NCBI RefSeq assembly: GCF_010093345.1
Contig: NZ_PDWT01000005.1
Span: 62,001-126,000 of the forward strand
Reading direction: 5' to 3'
Length of the DNA stretch: 64,000 nucleotides
DNA from: Pseudoxanthomonas yeongjuensis
Lineage (GTDB): Bacteria > Pseudomonadota > Gammaproteobacteria > Xanthomonadales > Xanthomonadaceae
Positions 36,809-45,708 of the stretch are shown here, piece by piece (positions within the stretch are counted from its first letter, which is position 1; every line of letters starts with the position of its first letter). The notes under the pieces were generated by a model. That model was not told the DNA's origin and searched no databases. It saw only the letters and a program-made list of their open reading frames with translations. Position numbers and translations under genes: made by a program.

Positions 36809-36872
36809 GTGGGAGGGCTTCAGCCCCGACGCTCTTTCCGGAAAAGCGTCGGGGCTGAAGCCCTTCCCACAT
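36809..36872. repeat. TGTGGGAGGGCTTCAGCCCC palindrome
   Basis: A close inverted pair (TGTGGGAGGGCTTCAGCCCC and GGGGCTGAAGCCCTTCCCACA) with a short spacer occupies most of the rsmG-parA gap. Confidence 0.85.
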
Positions 36873-36978
36873 GTCGTCAGGCCCCGTTTTCCGCCCTTGG
36901 CGGACGGGGTTCCCCAAACTTGCCGCCTTCATCCCGCATAATCCCCGACCCACCAGGGTTCCACGAGGCGCTCCACAC

Positions 36979-37803
36979 ATGGCCCGTATCATCGCCATCG
37001 CCAACCAGAAAGGCGGGGTCGGCAAGACCACCACCGCGGTCAACCTGGCCGCCGCGCTGGCTCGTGCGCCCAAGCGCGTGCTGCTGGTGGACCTGGATTC
37101 GCAAGGCAACGCGACCATGGGCAGCGGCGTGGACAAGCGCGAGCTGGAAGCCTCCAGCTACGACGTGCTGCTGCAGGAAGCCGAAGCGCGCGCGGTGATC
37201 GTGAAGACCCCGGAAGACTTCGACCTGCTGCCGGGCAACATCGACCTGACCGCGGCCGAAATCCAGCTGATGCAGCTCGAGGATCGCGAACAGCGCCTGA
37301 AGCTGGCGCTGGATCCGCTGCGCGGCGATTACGACTTCATCCTCATTGATTGCCCGCCGGCTTTGTCGCTGCTCACCTTGAATGCATTGACCGCGGCCGA
37401 CTCGGTGCTGGTGCCGATGCAGTGCGAGTACTACGCGCTGGAAGGCCTCAGCGCGCTGATCGAGACCATCGATGCGCTGAAGGCGCGGCTGAACCCGGCA
37501 CTCGAGATCGAAGGCGTGCTGCGGACCATGTTCGACGTGCGCAACAACCTGGCCAATGCGGTCTCGGGCGAACTCACCAACCATTTCGGCGACAAGGTGT
37601 TCCGCACCATCGTGCCGCGCAACGTGCGCGTGGCCGAGGCGCCCAGCCACGGCCAGAGCATCGTCGGTTACGACCGCGCCTCGCGCGGCGGCGTCGCCTA
37701 CCTGGGTCTGGCCGGCGAGATCCTGCGCCGCCAGTCCGAACGCAACAAGCAGCAAGTCCGACTGCAACCCCGGCTGCAACCCAGTTCTACGGAGAACGTG
37801 TAA
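36979..37803 (+). CDS. parA: Chromosome partitioning ATPase ParA
   Basis: A 274-residue deviant-Walker ATPase of the MinD/ParA family that drives origin segregation together with ParB. The Walker A is KGGVGKT (residues 11-17), the switch region is FILIDCPPALSLLTLNAL, and the PHGxSI-type text APSHGQSIVGYDRASRGG is characteristic of ParA/Soj. Length is typical. parB begins at the next base after the stop, so the two are translated together. No consensus parS was found in the window. Confidence 0.95.
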   Translation: MARIIAIANQKGGVGKTTTAVNLAAALARAPKRVLLVDLDSQGNATMGSGVDKRELEASSYDVLLQEAEARAVIVKTPEDFDLLPGNIDLTAAEIQLMQLEDREQRLKLALDPLRGDYDFILIDCPPALSLLTLNALTAADSVLVPMQCEYYALEGLSALIETIDALKARLNPALEIEGVLRTMFDVRNNLANAVSGELTNHFGDKVFRTIVPRNVRVAEAPSHGQSIVGYDRASRGGVAYLGLAGEILRRQSERNKQQVRLQPRLQPSSTENV

Positions 37804-38718
37804 ATGCCTGCCCCCAAGAACATGCCGGCGAAAAAGCGCGGCCTCGGCCGCGGCCTGGAAGCCCTGCTCGGCCCCAAGGCCGCCGCGACCCCGCCGCCGG
37901 AAGCCCAGCCGGGCGAGGTCCTGCGCCAGATCCCGGTCAAGCAGCTGCAGCCCGGCAAGTACCAGCCGCGCATGGCCATGGACCCGGCCAAGCTGAGCGA
38001 ACTGGCCGAGTCGATCAAGGCCCAGGGCGTGATCCAGCCGATCGTGGTCCGCGAGTTGTCCGCCGGAAAGTTCGAGATCGTGGCCGGCGAACGCCGCTGG
38101 CGCGCCTCGCAGGAAGCCGGCCTGGCCAGCGTGCCGGTGGTGGTGCGCGAGCTGGACGACCGCACCGTCATCGCCATGGCCCTGATCGAGAACATCCAGC
38201 GCGAGGACCTCAATCCGCTGGAGGAAGCGCAGTCGCTGCAGCGGCTGATCGGCGAGTTCTCGCTGACCCACGCCGAAGCCGCCGAAGCGGTCGGCCGTTC
38301 GCGCGCCGCGGTGTCCAACCTGCTGCGCCTGCTGGAGCTGCCGCCGGCTATCCGTGCGCTGCTGGAGGCGCGGCGTCTGGAAATGGGCCATGCGCGCGCA
38401 TTGCTGACCCTGTCGCCGGAGCTGGCCAGCAAACTGGCCTCCGAAGCCGCCGACCAGGGCTGGTCGGTGCGCGAGGTCGAACACCGCGCACAGCAATTCG
38501 CCGCCGGCAAGGTGCCGGTCAATGGCGGCAAGAAGGCCAAGCCCGGCAAGGCCACGCCGCAGGCCGACATCGCCTCGCTGGAAACCGAGTTGTCCGAATC
38601 GCTGGGCACCAGGGTCGCCATCGCCCACGGCCGTGGCGGCAAGGGCAAGCTGGTGATCCACTACACCGACCTGGATACGCTGGACGGCGTGCTGGAAAGG
38701 CTGCGCGCGCCGCGCTGA
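37804..38718 (+). CDS. parB: Chromosome partitioning protein ParB
   Basis: A 304-residue CTP-dependent DNA-binding clamp. The N-terminus (KKRGLGRGLEALLG) is the ParA-contacting box. The CTPase domain has PGKYQPRMAMD, GVIQPIVVREL and the signature motif GERRWRASQEAGL, followed by ALIENIQREDLNPLEEAQ. The helix-turn-helix lies at LTHAEAAEAVGRSRAAVSNLLRLLEL, and the C-terminal dimerisation region follows. The start ATG touches the parA stop. Confidence 0.95.
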   Translation: MPAPKNMPAKKRGLGRGLEALLGPKAAATPPPEAQPGEVLRQIPVKQLQPGKYQPRMAMDPAKLSELAESIKAQGVIQPIVVRELSAGKFEIVAGERRWRASQEAGLASVPVVVRELDDRTVIAMALIENIQREDLNPLEEAQSLQRLIGEFSLTHAEAAEAVGRSRAAVSNLLRLLELPPAIRALLEARRLEMGHARALLTLSPELASKLASEAADQGWSVREVEHRAQQFAAGKVPVNGGKKAKPGKATPQADIASLETELSESLGTRVAIAHGRGGKGKLVIHYTDLDTLDGVLERLRAPR

Positions 38719-38734
38719 AGCAGCCCCCGCTTTT

Positions 38735-38818
38735 GTAGGAGCGGGCCTTGCCCGCGATGCTCTTCGTAAGGATCGTGGATACGTACCGAAGAGCATCGCG
38801 CCCAAGGGGCGCTCCTAC
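38735..38818. repeat. Palindromic repeat with unlike arms
   Basis: The left arm is of the GTAGGAGCGGGCCTTGCCCG subtype, but the right arm is of the GCCCAAGGGGCGCTCCTAC subtype. A similar mixed element is at 45111-45184. The element separates parB from the DUF885 gene. Confidence 0.85.
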
Positions 38819-38854
38819 GATGCGACCCGTTCGCGCGTCATTGCCGTCGCAGCA

Positions 38855-40672
38855 ATGCGATCATTCGTGCTTCCCTTGCTGCGGACAATCCTCGTGAAGC
38901 AATTCCTCATCCTTGCGCTGCTGGCGCTGTTCCTTGCCGGTACTCCCGCCGCGCCGGCGAAAGAGAGTCCTGCCGACCGGCAGTTCCAGTCCCTCTACGA
39001 GAAGGAATGGAAATGGCGCGTCGAGAGCTTCGGCAGCGTCGACGAGGACAGCGACAACAGCGCCGGCAACGACCACCTGCCGGACGTCGGCGCCACCGCC
39101 CAGGCCGAGCGGCTGAAGGTGTGGACCGATGTTCTGCGCCAGCTGGACACGATCGATCCGGCGGCGCTTTCGCCCGACAACCGCATCAACCTGGCCGTGT
39201 ACCGGCCGCAGGTCGAGAACCTGGCTGCCGAAGTGCGCCTGCGCGGCTATGAAATGCCGTTCAATTCGGACTCCTCGTTCTGGTCCGACCTCGGCTTCAT
39301 GGCCCGGCAGCAGATGCGCGGCGTCGGCGAATACGACGCCTACCTCGCCCGGCTCAACGACGTGCCGCGCTATTTCGACCAGCAGATCGACAACATGCGC
39401 GCCGGCCTGGCCCGCGGCTTCAGCGTGCCGCGCGCGGTGCTGGACGGCCGCGAGGTGTCGATCGCGTCGATGGCCGAGCTGAAGGATCCGACCGCCGCCA
39501 ATTTCTACGAACCGTTCAAGCACTTGCCGGCGCAGATCCCGGCCGCCGAACAACAGCGCCTGCGCACTGCCGCCGCCGCCGCCATCGGCCAGCGCATGAT
39601 CCCCGCCTACGCCAAACTGCTGAAATTCTTCCGTGAGGAATACGTGCCGCAGGCACGCACCACCCTGGCCGCCGAAGCCATGCCCGAGGGCCAGGCCTAT
39701 TACCGCCAGCAGATCCGCGAATACACCACCCTGGACCTGGATCCGGAACAGATCCACCGGGTCGGCCTGGACGAAGTGGCGCGGATCCAGGCGCAGATGG
39801 ACGCGATCATCAAGCAGGTCGGGTTCAAGGCCCCGCCCGGGGAGGAGGTGTTTCCCGCCTTCCTGCAGTTCCTGCGTACCGACCCGCAATTCTATGCAGC
39901 CACCCCGCAGGCCCTGCTGGACCGTGCCGCGTGGATCTCCAAGCGCGTCGATGGCCAGGTCGGCAAATTCATCGGCACCCTGCCGCGCGGCCGCTTCACC
40001 ATCGTCCCGGTGCCCGCCGACATCGCCCCGTTCTGGACCTCCGGCCGCGGTGGCGCCGATACCTATTGGCTCAACACCTACAACCTGCCGGCGCGGCCGC
40101 TGTACAACCTGCCGGCGCTGACCCTGCATGAGTCCTCGCCCGGCCATTCGCTGCAGGGCGCGCTGGCGAAAGAGCAGGACGGGCAGCCCGAGTTCCGCCG
40201 CCGCAACTACATCTCCGCGTATGGAGAGGGCTGGGGCCTGTACAGCGAGAAGCTGGGCAAGGAAATGGGCATCTACGAGACCCCGTACGAGGATTTCGGC
40301 CGCCTGACCTACGAAATGTGGCGCGCCTGCCGGCTGGTGATCGACACCGGCCTGCACCACGAGGGCTGGACCCGCGACCAGGCCCTGGCCTACCTGCGCG
40401 ACCGCACCGCGCTGAGCGAACACGAAATCACCACCGAAGTGGACCGCTACATCTCCTGGCCGGGCCAGGCCCTGAGCTACAAGCTGGGCGAACTGGCGAT
40501 CGTGCGCCTGCGCGCCGAGGCCGAGGTCGAGCTGGGCGACCGTTTCGACATCAAGGCCTTCCACGACGCCGTGCTGCGCCAGGGCTCGGTGCCGTTGCCG
40601 GTGCTGGAACAGCAGATCCAGGCCTTCATCGCCGAGAGCAGGGCCAAGCCGCTGGCCAGGGCCGACGACTGA
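38855..40672 (+). CDS. DUF885 family exported metallopeptidase-like protein (third copy)
   Basis: A 605-residue protein with an N-terminal export signal. The ATG at 38855 gives a long signal, whereas a GTG at 38894 (VKQFLILALLALFLAG) gives a more typical one; neither has a good ribosome binding site. The mature protein is a DUF885 fold with HESSPGHSLQ (H425), GEGWGLYSEKLGKEMG about 30 residues later, and the conserved C-terminal region around YISWPGQALSYKLGELAI. Three DUF885 proteins occur in this window, the other two near 14 and 16 kb. It is expected to be periplasmic, and the substrate is unknown. Confidence 0.88.
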   Translation: MRSFVLPLLRTILVKQFLILALLALFLAGTPAAPAKESPADRQFQSLYEKEWKWRVESFGSVDEDSDNSAGNDHLPDVGATAQAERLKVWTDVLRQLDTIDPAALSPDNRINLAVYRPQVENLAAEVRLRGYEMPFNSDSSFWSDLGFMARQQMRGVGEYDAYLARLNDVPRYFDQQIDNMRAGLARGFSVPRAVLDGREVSIASMAELKDPTAANFYEPFKHLPAQIPAAEQQRLRTAAAAAIGQRMIPAYAKLLKFFREEYVPQARTTLAAEAMPEGQAYYRQQIREYTTLDLDPEQIHRVGLDEVARIQAQMDAIIKQVGFKAPPGEEVFPAFLQFLRTDPQFYAATPQALLDRAAWISKRVDGQVGKFIGTLPRGRFTIVPVPADIAPFWTSGRGGADTYWLNTYNLPARPLYNLPALTLHESSPGHSLQGALAKEQDGQPEFRRRNYISAYGEGWGLYSEKLGKEMGIYETPYEDFGRLTYEMWRACRLVIDTGLHHEGWTRDQALAYLRDRTALSEHEITTEVDRYISWPGQALSYKLGELAIVRLRAEAEVELGDRFDIKAFHDAVLRQGSVPLPVLEQQIQAFIAESRAKPLARADD

Positions 40673-40790
40673 GGGTGGGGCCCGGGCGGCAATGACCCGG
40701 GCCGTCCTCGGCGGGCGAGCCTTCCCGCCCCACGGCCCGGCTGAGGGGCTGCCGGACTGCGGTGGCCCGGGCTTGGGCCCGGGCTAAGTG
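40673..40790. repeat. GC-rich palindromic spacer before rpmB
   Basis: The first part of the 321-bp gap contains GGGGCCCGGGC-type inverted pieces (for example GCCCGGGCTTGGGCCCGGGC at 40768-40787) that can form stable hairpins. No ORF is seen. It may act as a terminator of the DUF885 gene, but there is no U tract. Confidence 0.5.
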
Positions 40791-40791
40791 T

Positions 40792-40820
40792 TTGCGCCAC
40801 AAGGGGAAGCCGGGCATAAT
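40792..40820 (+). promoter_or_regulatory. Sigma-70 type promoter for rpmB-rpmG
   Basis: TTGCGC at 40792-40797 and CATAAT at 40815-40820 are separated by exactly 17 bp. The -10 box matches five of six consensus positions and the -35 box three. The predicted start lies about 165 nt before rpmB, leaving a long 5' leader. Confidence 0.55.
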
Positions 40821-40993
40821 GCGCGGCTCGCTGCGTCCGGATCCGTCCGGATTTGCGCCCGGAAGTGCGATTCCGGCCCGCCCCGGCAGTGGACCCATTA
40901 CCCGTATCGCGCGATGGCCACCCCACCTGGAGCCGTCATCGGGGCCGCCGTCTCCCTGGCTAAGGGCGACAAAAACAACCATCGAGGTGCGTA

Positions 40994-41230
40994 ATGTCCC
41001 GCGTATGCCAAGTGTCCGGCAAGCGTGTGATGACGGGTAACAACGTCAGCCACGCCAACAACAAAACCCGTCGTCGTTTCCTGCCCAACCTGCACGAGCG
41101 CCGCTTCTGGGTCGCCAGCGAAAACCGCTGGATCAAGCTGAAAGTATCCGCGCATTCGCTGCGCACCATCGACAAGAATGGCATCGACTCCGTTCTGAAA
41201 GAGCTGCGCGCGCGCGGCGAAAAGGTCTGA
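40994..41230 (+). CDS. rpmB: 50S ribosomal protein L28
   Basis: A 78-residue ribosomal protein starting [27 protein letters not shown], which is unmistakable for L28. GAGGTG lies before the ATG. The gene heads a two-gene operon with rpmG, whose start is 11 nt after its stop. Confidence 0.98.
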   Translation: MSRVCQVSGKRVMTGNNVSHANNKTRRRFLPNLHERRFWVASENRWIKLKVSAHSLRTIDKNGIDSVLKELRARGEKV

Positions 41231-41241
41231 GGAGATAAGAC

Positions 41242-41406
41242 ATGGCAGGCAAACGCGACAAGATCCGTCTGATTTCCTCGGCCGGTACGGGCCACTTCTA
41301 CACGACGGACAAGAACAAGAAGAACACCCCGGGCAAGATGGAAATGAGCAAGTACGACCCGGTCGTGCGCAAGCACGTCGTCTACAAGGAAGGCAAGATC
41401 AAGTGA
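41242..41406 (+). CDS. rpmG: 50S ribosomal protein L33
   Basis: A 54-residue protein ([20 protein letters not shown]...YKEGKIK). The text FYTTDKNKK and [15 protein letters not shown] is diagnostic of L33. The ATG has GAGGAGA upstream. No Zn-ligand cysteines are present, so this is the cysteine-free (C-) type. Confidence 0.98.
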   Translation: MAGKRDKIRLISSAGTGHFYTTDKNKKNTPGKMEMSKYDPVVRKHVVYKEGKIK

Positions 41407-41480
41407 CGCATTGGCCCGCGCGCTAGCGCGGCTTTGCCAATGCGTCATCCCCGCGAAGGCGGGGATCCAGCGCCTTACAA

Positions 41481-41508
41481 GACAAACCCGCCGAAAGGCG
41501 GGTTTGTC
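41481..41508 (+). terminator. Rho-independent terminator of rpmB-rpmG
   Basis: A perfect 12-bp stem (GACAAACCCGCC and its inverse) closed by a GAAA tetraloop. It is preceded by another small hairpin around 41440-41470. The U-run is short (TTTGT). Confidence 0.8.
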
Positions 41509-41535
41509 GTATCCGGATTTCAAACTTGCGCCCCC

Positions 41536-41694
41536 CCCCTCTCCCCTTGCGGAAGAGGGACAGCTTCGCGCAGCGAAGCAGAGCCTGCCCCCGCGAAGGC
41601 GAGGGAGAGGGGTCTGTCGCGTAAAGCATGCCGGGCTTCGCCCGGGCACCTCTCATCCGCCCTTCGGGCACCTTCTCCCACAAGGGGAGAAGGA
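41536..41694. repeat. CCCCCTCTCCCC-type inverted repeat
   Basis: The left side has CCCCCTCTCCCCTTGCGGAA and the right side CTCATCCGCCC...CTTCTCCCACAAGGGGAGAA. It is related to the repeats at 15297 and 18457 and to the block at 43.2-43.6 kb. The rest of the 360-bp gap holds nothing recognisable. Confidence 0.7.
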
Positions 41695-41754
41695 CGCATC
41701 TCGACTTCAAGTCCTGGGGCGGATCACGCCTTTGTCGTTTCCCGCGCCAGCCCG

Positions 41755-41760
41755 CAGAAT
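41755..41760 (+). promoter_or_regulatory. -10 box (CAGAAT) of a probable leaderless promoter
   Basis: CAGAAT is followed by CGGCGC and the ATG of the phospholipase D-like gene, exactly as TAGAAT-CGGCGC-ATG at polA. Confidence 0.45.
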
Positions 41761-41766
41761 CGGCGC

Positions 41767-43227
41767 ATGAACTCCCTCCTCCATCAGTTCGCCGATTGGG
41801 CGGCGCCGTTTTCCACCGGCGTCTGGCTGCTGGCGCTGGACTGGGTCATCCGCCTGGCCGCGCTGTTGTGGATCCCCACCCGCACCACCCCGGCCGCGGC
41901 ACGCAGCTGGTTGTTGCTGGTGGGTTTCCTGCCGCTGGTGGGATTGCCGCTGTACCTGCTGTTCGGCCATCCGTGGCTGTCGCGCGAGCGCGTGCGCCGG
42001 CAGGCGCTGGCTTCCGAGGTAATCCGCGCGGAGCAGGCTCCGCATGGCGCATTGCGCTGGTCGCCCAGCGGATCACCCGACGGATCCGGCGCGGCCGTCG
42101 AAATGGTGCCGCTGGTCGAACGCCTGGGCGACTTCATGCCCACGCATGGCAATGCGGTGGAATTGCTGGACGACTACGACGCCTCGCTGCGCGCATTGCT
42201 GATCGACATCGACGGCGCCAGGGAACGCGCGCACCTGCTGTATTACCTGTTGTTCGACGACGCGGTCGGCGAAGCGGTCTGCCAGGCGCTGGAGCGCGCC
42301 GCCGCGCGTGGCGTGCACTGTCGGCTGCTGCTCGACGCGGTCGGCGCCAAACGCGGGCTGAAGCATTATGCGCGACGCCTGCGCGCGGCCGGCGTCGACC
42401 TGCAGGTGATGCTGCCGGGCGGTCTGCGCTGGCGCCGCAGCGGGCGCATGGACCTGCGCAACCACCGCAAGCTCGCGGTGATCGACAGCGGCGCGGGCTA
42501 CGTCGGTTCGCAGAACCTGGCCGATGCGATGTTCGTGCGCGGTTTCCCCAATCGCGAACTGGTGGCGCGGGTGCAGGGGCCGGTGGTGGCGCACCTGGAA
42601 GGCGTGTTCGCCAGCGACTGGTATATCGAAACCGGCGAGCGCCTGCAGGTGAAGCCGGTGCCCGTCAGCAGCGATGCCAACGTGGCCATGCAACTGCTGC
42701 CCAGCGGTCCGGCGTATCCGTTCGGGAATGCGCGCGATACGGTCAACGCGTTGATCCATCTGGCCCGGCACAGGATCGTGCTGACCACGCCCTACTTCGT
42801 GCCCGACGACGCCACCCTCAGTGCGTTGCGCATCGCCGCGTTGTCCGGCGTGGAAGTGCAGCTGATCCTGTCGGCCAGCAACAACCAGCGATTGACCGCA
42901 TGGGCGCAAGACTCGTACTACGACGAACTGCTGGCCAGCGGAGTGAGGATCGCCCTGTACCGGCCGCATTTCCTCCACGCCAAGCACTTGAGCGTGGACG
43001 ACGACATCGCCCTGGTGGGTTCGATCAACCTGGACATCCGTTCGTTCGCGCTCAATGCCGAAATCGGCCTGCTCTGCTACGACCGCGAGGTGGTCGCGCG
43101 GATGCGCGAGGTGGAAGCCGATTACCTCGCCGATGCGGACACCGTCACCATGGAGCAGTGGCGCCGTCGTCCCGCCTGGCGACGCAGTCGCGAAGGCATC
43201 GCACGGTTGGCCGATTCGCTGATGTAG
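41767..43227 (+). CDS. Cardiolipin synthase-like phospholipase D family protein
   Basis: A 486-residue membrane enzyme with two N-terminal transmembrane helices (about residues 15-37 and 45-62) and two HKD motifs, HRKLAVID and HAKHLSVD, each followed by GSxN (VGSQN, VGSIN). This layout is that of bacterial cardiolipin synthases, which join two phosphatidylglycerol molecules or transfer phosphatidyl groups in the inner membrane. The frame is open from 41434, but the transmembrane start and the -10 box support 41767. Confidence 0.87.
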   Translation: MNSLLHQFADWAAPFSTGVWLLALDWVIRLAALLWIPTRTTPAAARSWLLLVGFLPLVGLPLYLLFGHPWLSRERVRRQALASEVIRAEQAPHGALRWSPSGSPDGSGAAVEMVPLVERLGDFMPTHGNAVELLDDYDASLRALLIDIDGARERAHLLYYLLFDDAVGEAVCQALERAAARGVHCRLLLDAVGAKRGLKHYARRLRAAGVDLQVMLPGGLRWRRSGRMDLRNHRKLAVIDSGAGYVGSQNLADAMFVRGFPNRELVARVQGPVVAHLEGVFASDWYIETGERLQVKPVPVSSDANVAMQLLPSGPAYPFGNARDTVNALIHLARHRIVLTTPYFVPDDATLSALRIAALSGVEVQLILSASNNQRLTAWAQDSYYDELLASGVRIALYRPHFLHAKHLSVDDDIALVGSINLDIRSFALNAEIGLLCYDREVVARMREVEADYLADADTVTMEQWRRRPAWRRSREGIARLADSLM

Positions 43228-43246
43228 CGCTTTCCAGCATGCTTTT

Positions 43247-43640
43247 CCCCTCTCCCTTTACGGGAGAGGGAAAGGCGCGCAGCACCGAGGGAGAGGGTTC
43301 GGCTTTTGATCCTGCTCGCCGGTAGCCTTCCTTCCGAACCCGGAACGCCTGACGCAATCGGAAGCACCTTCGCTCCGTTCTCCCCTCTCCCGCCGCGCAA
43401 GCGCATCGACCCCGTATCAAGTGCTGGGCAAGCTCTCTCCCGCAAGGGGAGAGGTGGATCAAGCCAGCAATTTTTCCCCCTCTCCCTTTTCGGGAGAGGG
43501 AAAGGCGCGCAGCGCCGAGGGAGAGGGTTCGGCTTTTGATCTTGCTCGCCGATAGCCTTCCTTCCGAACCCGGAACGCTCGACACAATCGGAAACATCCT
43601 CGCTCCGTTCCCCTCTCCCGCCGCGCTAGCGCGGCGACCT
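43247..43640. repeat. Duplicated ~150-bp intergenic block
   Basis: A block beginning CCCCTCTCCCTTTACGGG (43247) and ending near 43401 recurs from about 43476 to 43631. It is displaced by 230 bp, in the same direction, with only scattered substitutions. Both copies include GGTTCGGCTTTTGATC and GCCTTCCTTCCGAACCCGGA. This fills most of the 495-bp gap before the FAD oxidoreductase gene; no gene is seen in it. Confidence 0.85.
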
Positions 43641-43709
43641 CTCCCACGAGGGGAGGGGTGGACCAGGTCAATTCCCGGCAGCAAAAACCGGGCATCGCGG
43701 ACCATCGCC

Positions 43710-43715
43710 TACAAT
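43710..43715 (+). promoter_or_regulatory. -10 box (TACAAT) of a probable leaderless promoter
   Basis: TACAAT is separated by seven bases from the ATG of the FAD oxidoreductase at 43723. No Shine-Dalgarno sequence is present. Confidence 0.5.
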
Positions 43716-43722
43716 ATCGCCC

Positions 43723-45114
43723 ATGACTGCAGATCAATCACTCGCCGATTTCGATATCGCCATCATCGGCGGTGGCGCCGGAGGCGTGCTCACCGCGATC
43801 CATGCGCTGCGCCTGGCCGATGCCGGTGCCCGCATCGCCTTGATCGAGCCCGTCGCGCGGTTGGCGCAAGGCGTGGCCTATGCCACCACCCATGGCGAAC
43901 ACCTGCTCAACGTGCCCGCGCGGCGCATGAGCGCGTACAAGGACCGGCCGGACGACTTCGTCGACTTCCTGGTGGCCAGCGAGGGCGAAGACGCGCGCGA
44001 CGCTATCGCCGTGGCCTACGCCGAGCGTCGGCGCTACGGCGACTACCTGCGCGATCGCCTGCAGCTTGCGCGCAGCGGCAGCGCGGCGCATTTCGAGGTA
44101 CTGCAGGATCGCGTCACCGGCATCGATGGCGAAGAGGGAAGCGGACGCCTGCGCCTGCAACTGGAATCGGGCACGGAGTTGCGCGCACGCGGCGCGGTGC
44201 TGGCGGTGGGCAACAATCCCAAGCCGTTGCCGGCGCGTGGCGCGGCCGGTCTGCCGGCGGGGTCGGTGCTGGAAGCCTGGGATTTCGATGCGATCAAGCG
44301 CATTCCCGCCGAGGCGGAAATCTGCATCGCCGGTTCCGGCCTGAGCATGGTCGATACCGTGCTGAGCCTGGCCGCCAACGACCATCGCGGCCGCATCCAT
44401 GTGCTGTCGCGGCATGCGCTGCTGCCGCTGCCGCATACGAAGCACGCGGTGGCCGGATTCGAAGCGGAAACACTGTTGGCGATGCCGCTGCGCCAACGCA
44501 TGCGCGCCCTGCGCGAAGCCGCACGCGATGCCGAACGACAGGGCCTGCCGTGGCAGGCAGTGATGGAAACCGCGCGCCCGCTGGTGCGGGAGTTGTGGTG
44601 CACGTTGAGCTACGACGAGCAGCGCCGATTCCTGCGCCATGTGGTCCGTTACTGGGACGTGCACCGTCATCGCATCGCCCCGCAGGTCCATGCGCAGCTC
44701 GAAACCTTGCAGGCCAGCGGCCAGTTGCGACTGCACCGTGGCCGCTTGCAGACCGTGGCCCGCGAAGGCACGCGCATCCGCGTCAGCGTGTCGATGCGCG
44801 ACCGTCGCTCGCTGGAACTCGACGTGGACCGCATCGTCAATGCCACCGGCGTGGAGATGCGCGCGCAGCTGATGCGCAATCCGTTGCTGTCGGACCTGCT
44901 GGGCAAGGGATTCGCACGCCCGGGTCCGCACGGCATCGGCATCGACACCTGCGCCGAGGGCGAACTGGTCGATGCGCAGGGTCGCAACCTGCCCGCCATC
45001 GCCGTGGTCGGCAGCCTGCGCATCGGCAGGCTGTGGGAAAGCATCGCAGTGCCGGAGCTGCGTGGACAGGCGGAGACCGCCGCAAGACGGTTGCTGGCGC
45101 ACGCTCGAGAGTAG
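43723..45114 (+). CDS. FAD/NAD(P)-binding protein, YdhS/COG4529 type
   Basis: A 463-residue flavoprotein of the FAD-NAD(P)-binding family (PF13454 type). The dinucleotide fold starts at residue 12 with FDIAIIGGGAGGVLTAIHAL and has EPVARLAQGVAYATTHGEHLLNVPARRMS, the characteristic region of this family. A second Rossmann part is near EICIAGSGLSMVDTVLSL. The conserved VNATGVEM occurs in the last third. The reaction is unknown. Its TAG stop is in the repeat edge that also supplies the stop of the convergent gluconokinase gene. Confidence 0.8.
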   Translation: MTADQSLADFDIAIIGGGAGGVLTAIHALRLADAGARIALIEPVARLAQGVAYATTHGEHLLNVPARRMSAYKDRPDDFVDFLVASEGEDARDAIAVAYAERRRYGDYLRDRLQLARSGSAAHFEVLQDRVTGIDGEEGSGRLRLQLESGTELRARGAVLAVGNNPKPLPARGAAGLPAGSVLEAWDFDAIKRIPAEAEICIAGSGLSMVDTVLSLAANDHRGRIHVLSRHALLPLPHTKHAVAGFEAETLLAMPLRQRMRALREAARDAERQGLPWQAVMETARPLVRELWCTLSYDEQRRFLRHVVRYWDVHRHRIAPQVHAQLETLQASGQLRLHRGRLQTVAREGTRIRVSVSMRDRRSLELDVDRIVNATGVEMRAQLMRNPLLSDLLGKGFARPGPHGIGIDTCAEGELVDAQGRNLPAIAVVGSLRIGRLWESIAVPELRGQAETAARRLLAHARE

Positions 45115-45184
45115 GAGCGGGCCTTGCCCGCGATGCTCTTGCGCGAACTGGACGAAGGGCATCGCGCCCAAGGGGCGCTCCTAC
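45111..45184. repeat. Mixed-arm palindromic repeat between convergent genes
   Basis: The left edge GTAGGAGCGGGCCTTGCCCG and the right edge GCCCAAGGGGCGCTCCTAC are of different subtypes. Both TAG stop codons come from the edges: 45112-45114 for the FAD protein and 45183-45181 for the gluconokinase. Confidence 0.9.
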
Positions 45185-45708
45185 ACCAAGTGGTCGTGCA
45201 AGGGTACGCCGAGGACCTGCAGTGCAAGACGCAGTTGCGCATCAGGCGGCAAGTCGACCGGTAGCACCACGACGTCGTCCTCGTCGCCGGGCTCCTCCAG
45301 CGTGGCGAACTGGCTGTCGAGCAGCGACACCGGCATGTAGTGGCCACTGCGACCGCGCATGCGTTCGCCGATCAGCGCCGCCTCGCCGCGCAGGAACAGG
45401 AATTGCAACGGCAAGCCCGCGGCGCGCAGCAGGTCGCGGTGCTGGCGGCGCAGTCCGGAGAAGGCCAGGGTCACGCGCGCTCCGTCGGCCACGCGGCGTT
45501 GCAGCTCGGTGGCGATACCCGCCGCCCACGGCTGGCGCATCTCGTCGGTCAGCGGCTCGCCTCGCGCCATCAACTCCCTGGCCTCATCGCTGTGGAAATC
45601 GTCGGCGTCGAGGAAGGTCGCCTCCCATGCCCCGGCCAGCGCGCGCGCCAGCGTGGTCTTGCCGCTGCCGGACACGCCCATCACCACGCCCCCGCGCACG
45701 CCGCTCAT
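45181..45708 (-). CDS. gntK: Gluconokinase
   Basis: A 175-residue kinase converting D-gluconate to 6-phosphogluconate. The P-loop is GVSGSGKTT (residues 11-19). [28 protein letters not shown] is the substrate and lid region of GntK-type kinases, and [30 protein letters not shown] is the C-terminal signature. Its ATG overlaps the stop of the GH94 gene, so gluconate released by that enzyme would be used immediately. Confidence 0.93.
   Translation of the reverse strand: MSGVRGGVVMGVSGSGKTTLARALAGAWEATFLDADDFHSDEARELMARGEPLTDEMRQPWAAGIATELQRRVADGARVTLAFSGLRRQHRDLLRAAGLPLQFLFLRGEAALIGERMRGRSGHYMPVSLLDSQFATLEEPGDEDDVVVLPVDLPPDAQLRLALQVLGVPLHDHLV

Noticed and set aside
36955-36970. A parS-like site before parA (GTTCCACGAGG)
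   Set aside because: Only one half resembles parS; the second half is not complementary, so the palindrome is absent.
43145-43705. Minus-strand open frames over the duplicated block
   Set aside because: They repeat the same peptide pieces because the DNA is duplicated and are typical spurious frames over repeat sequence.
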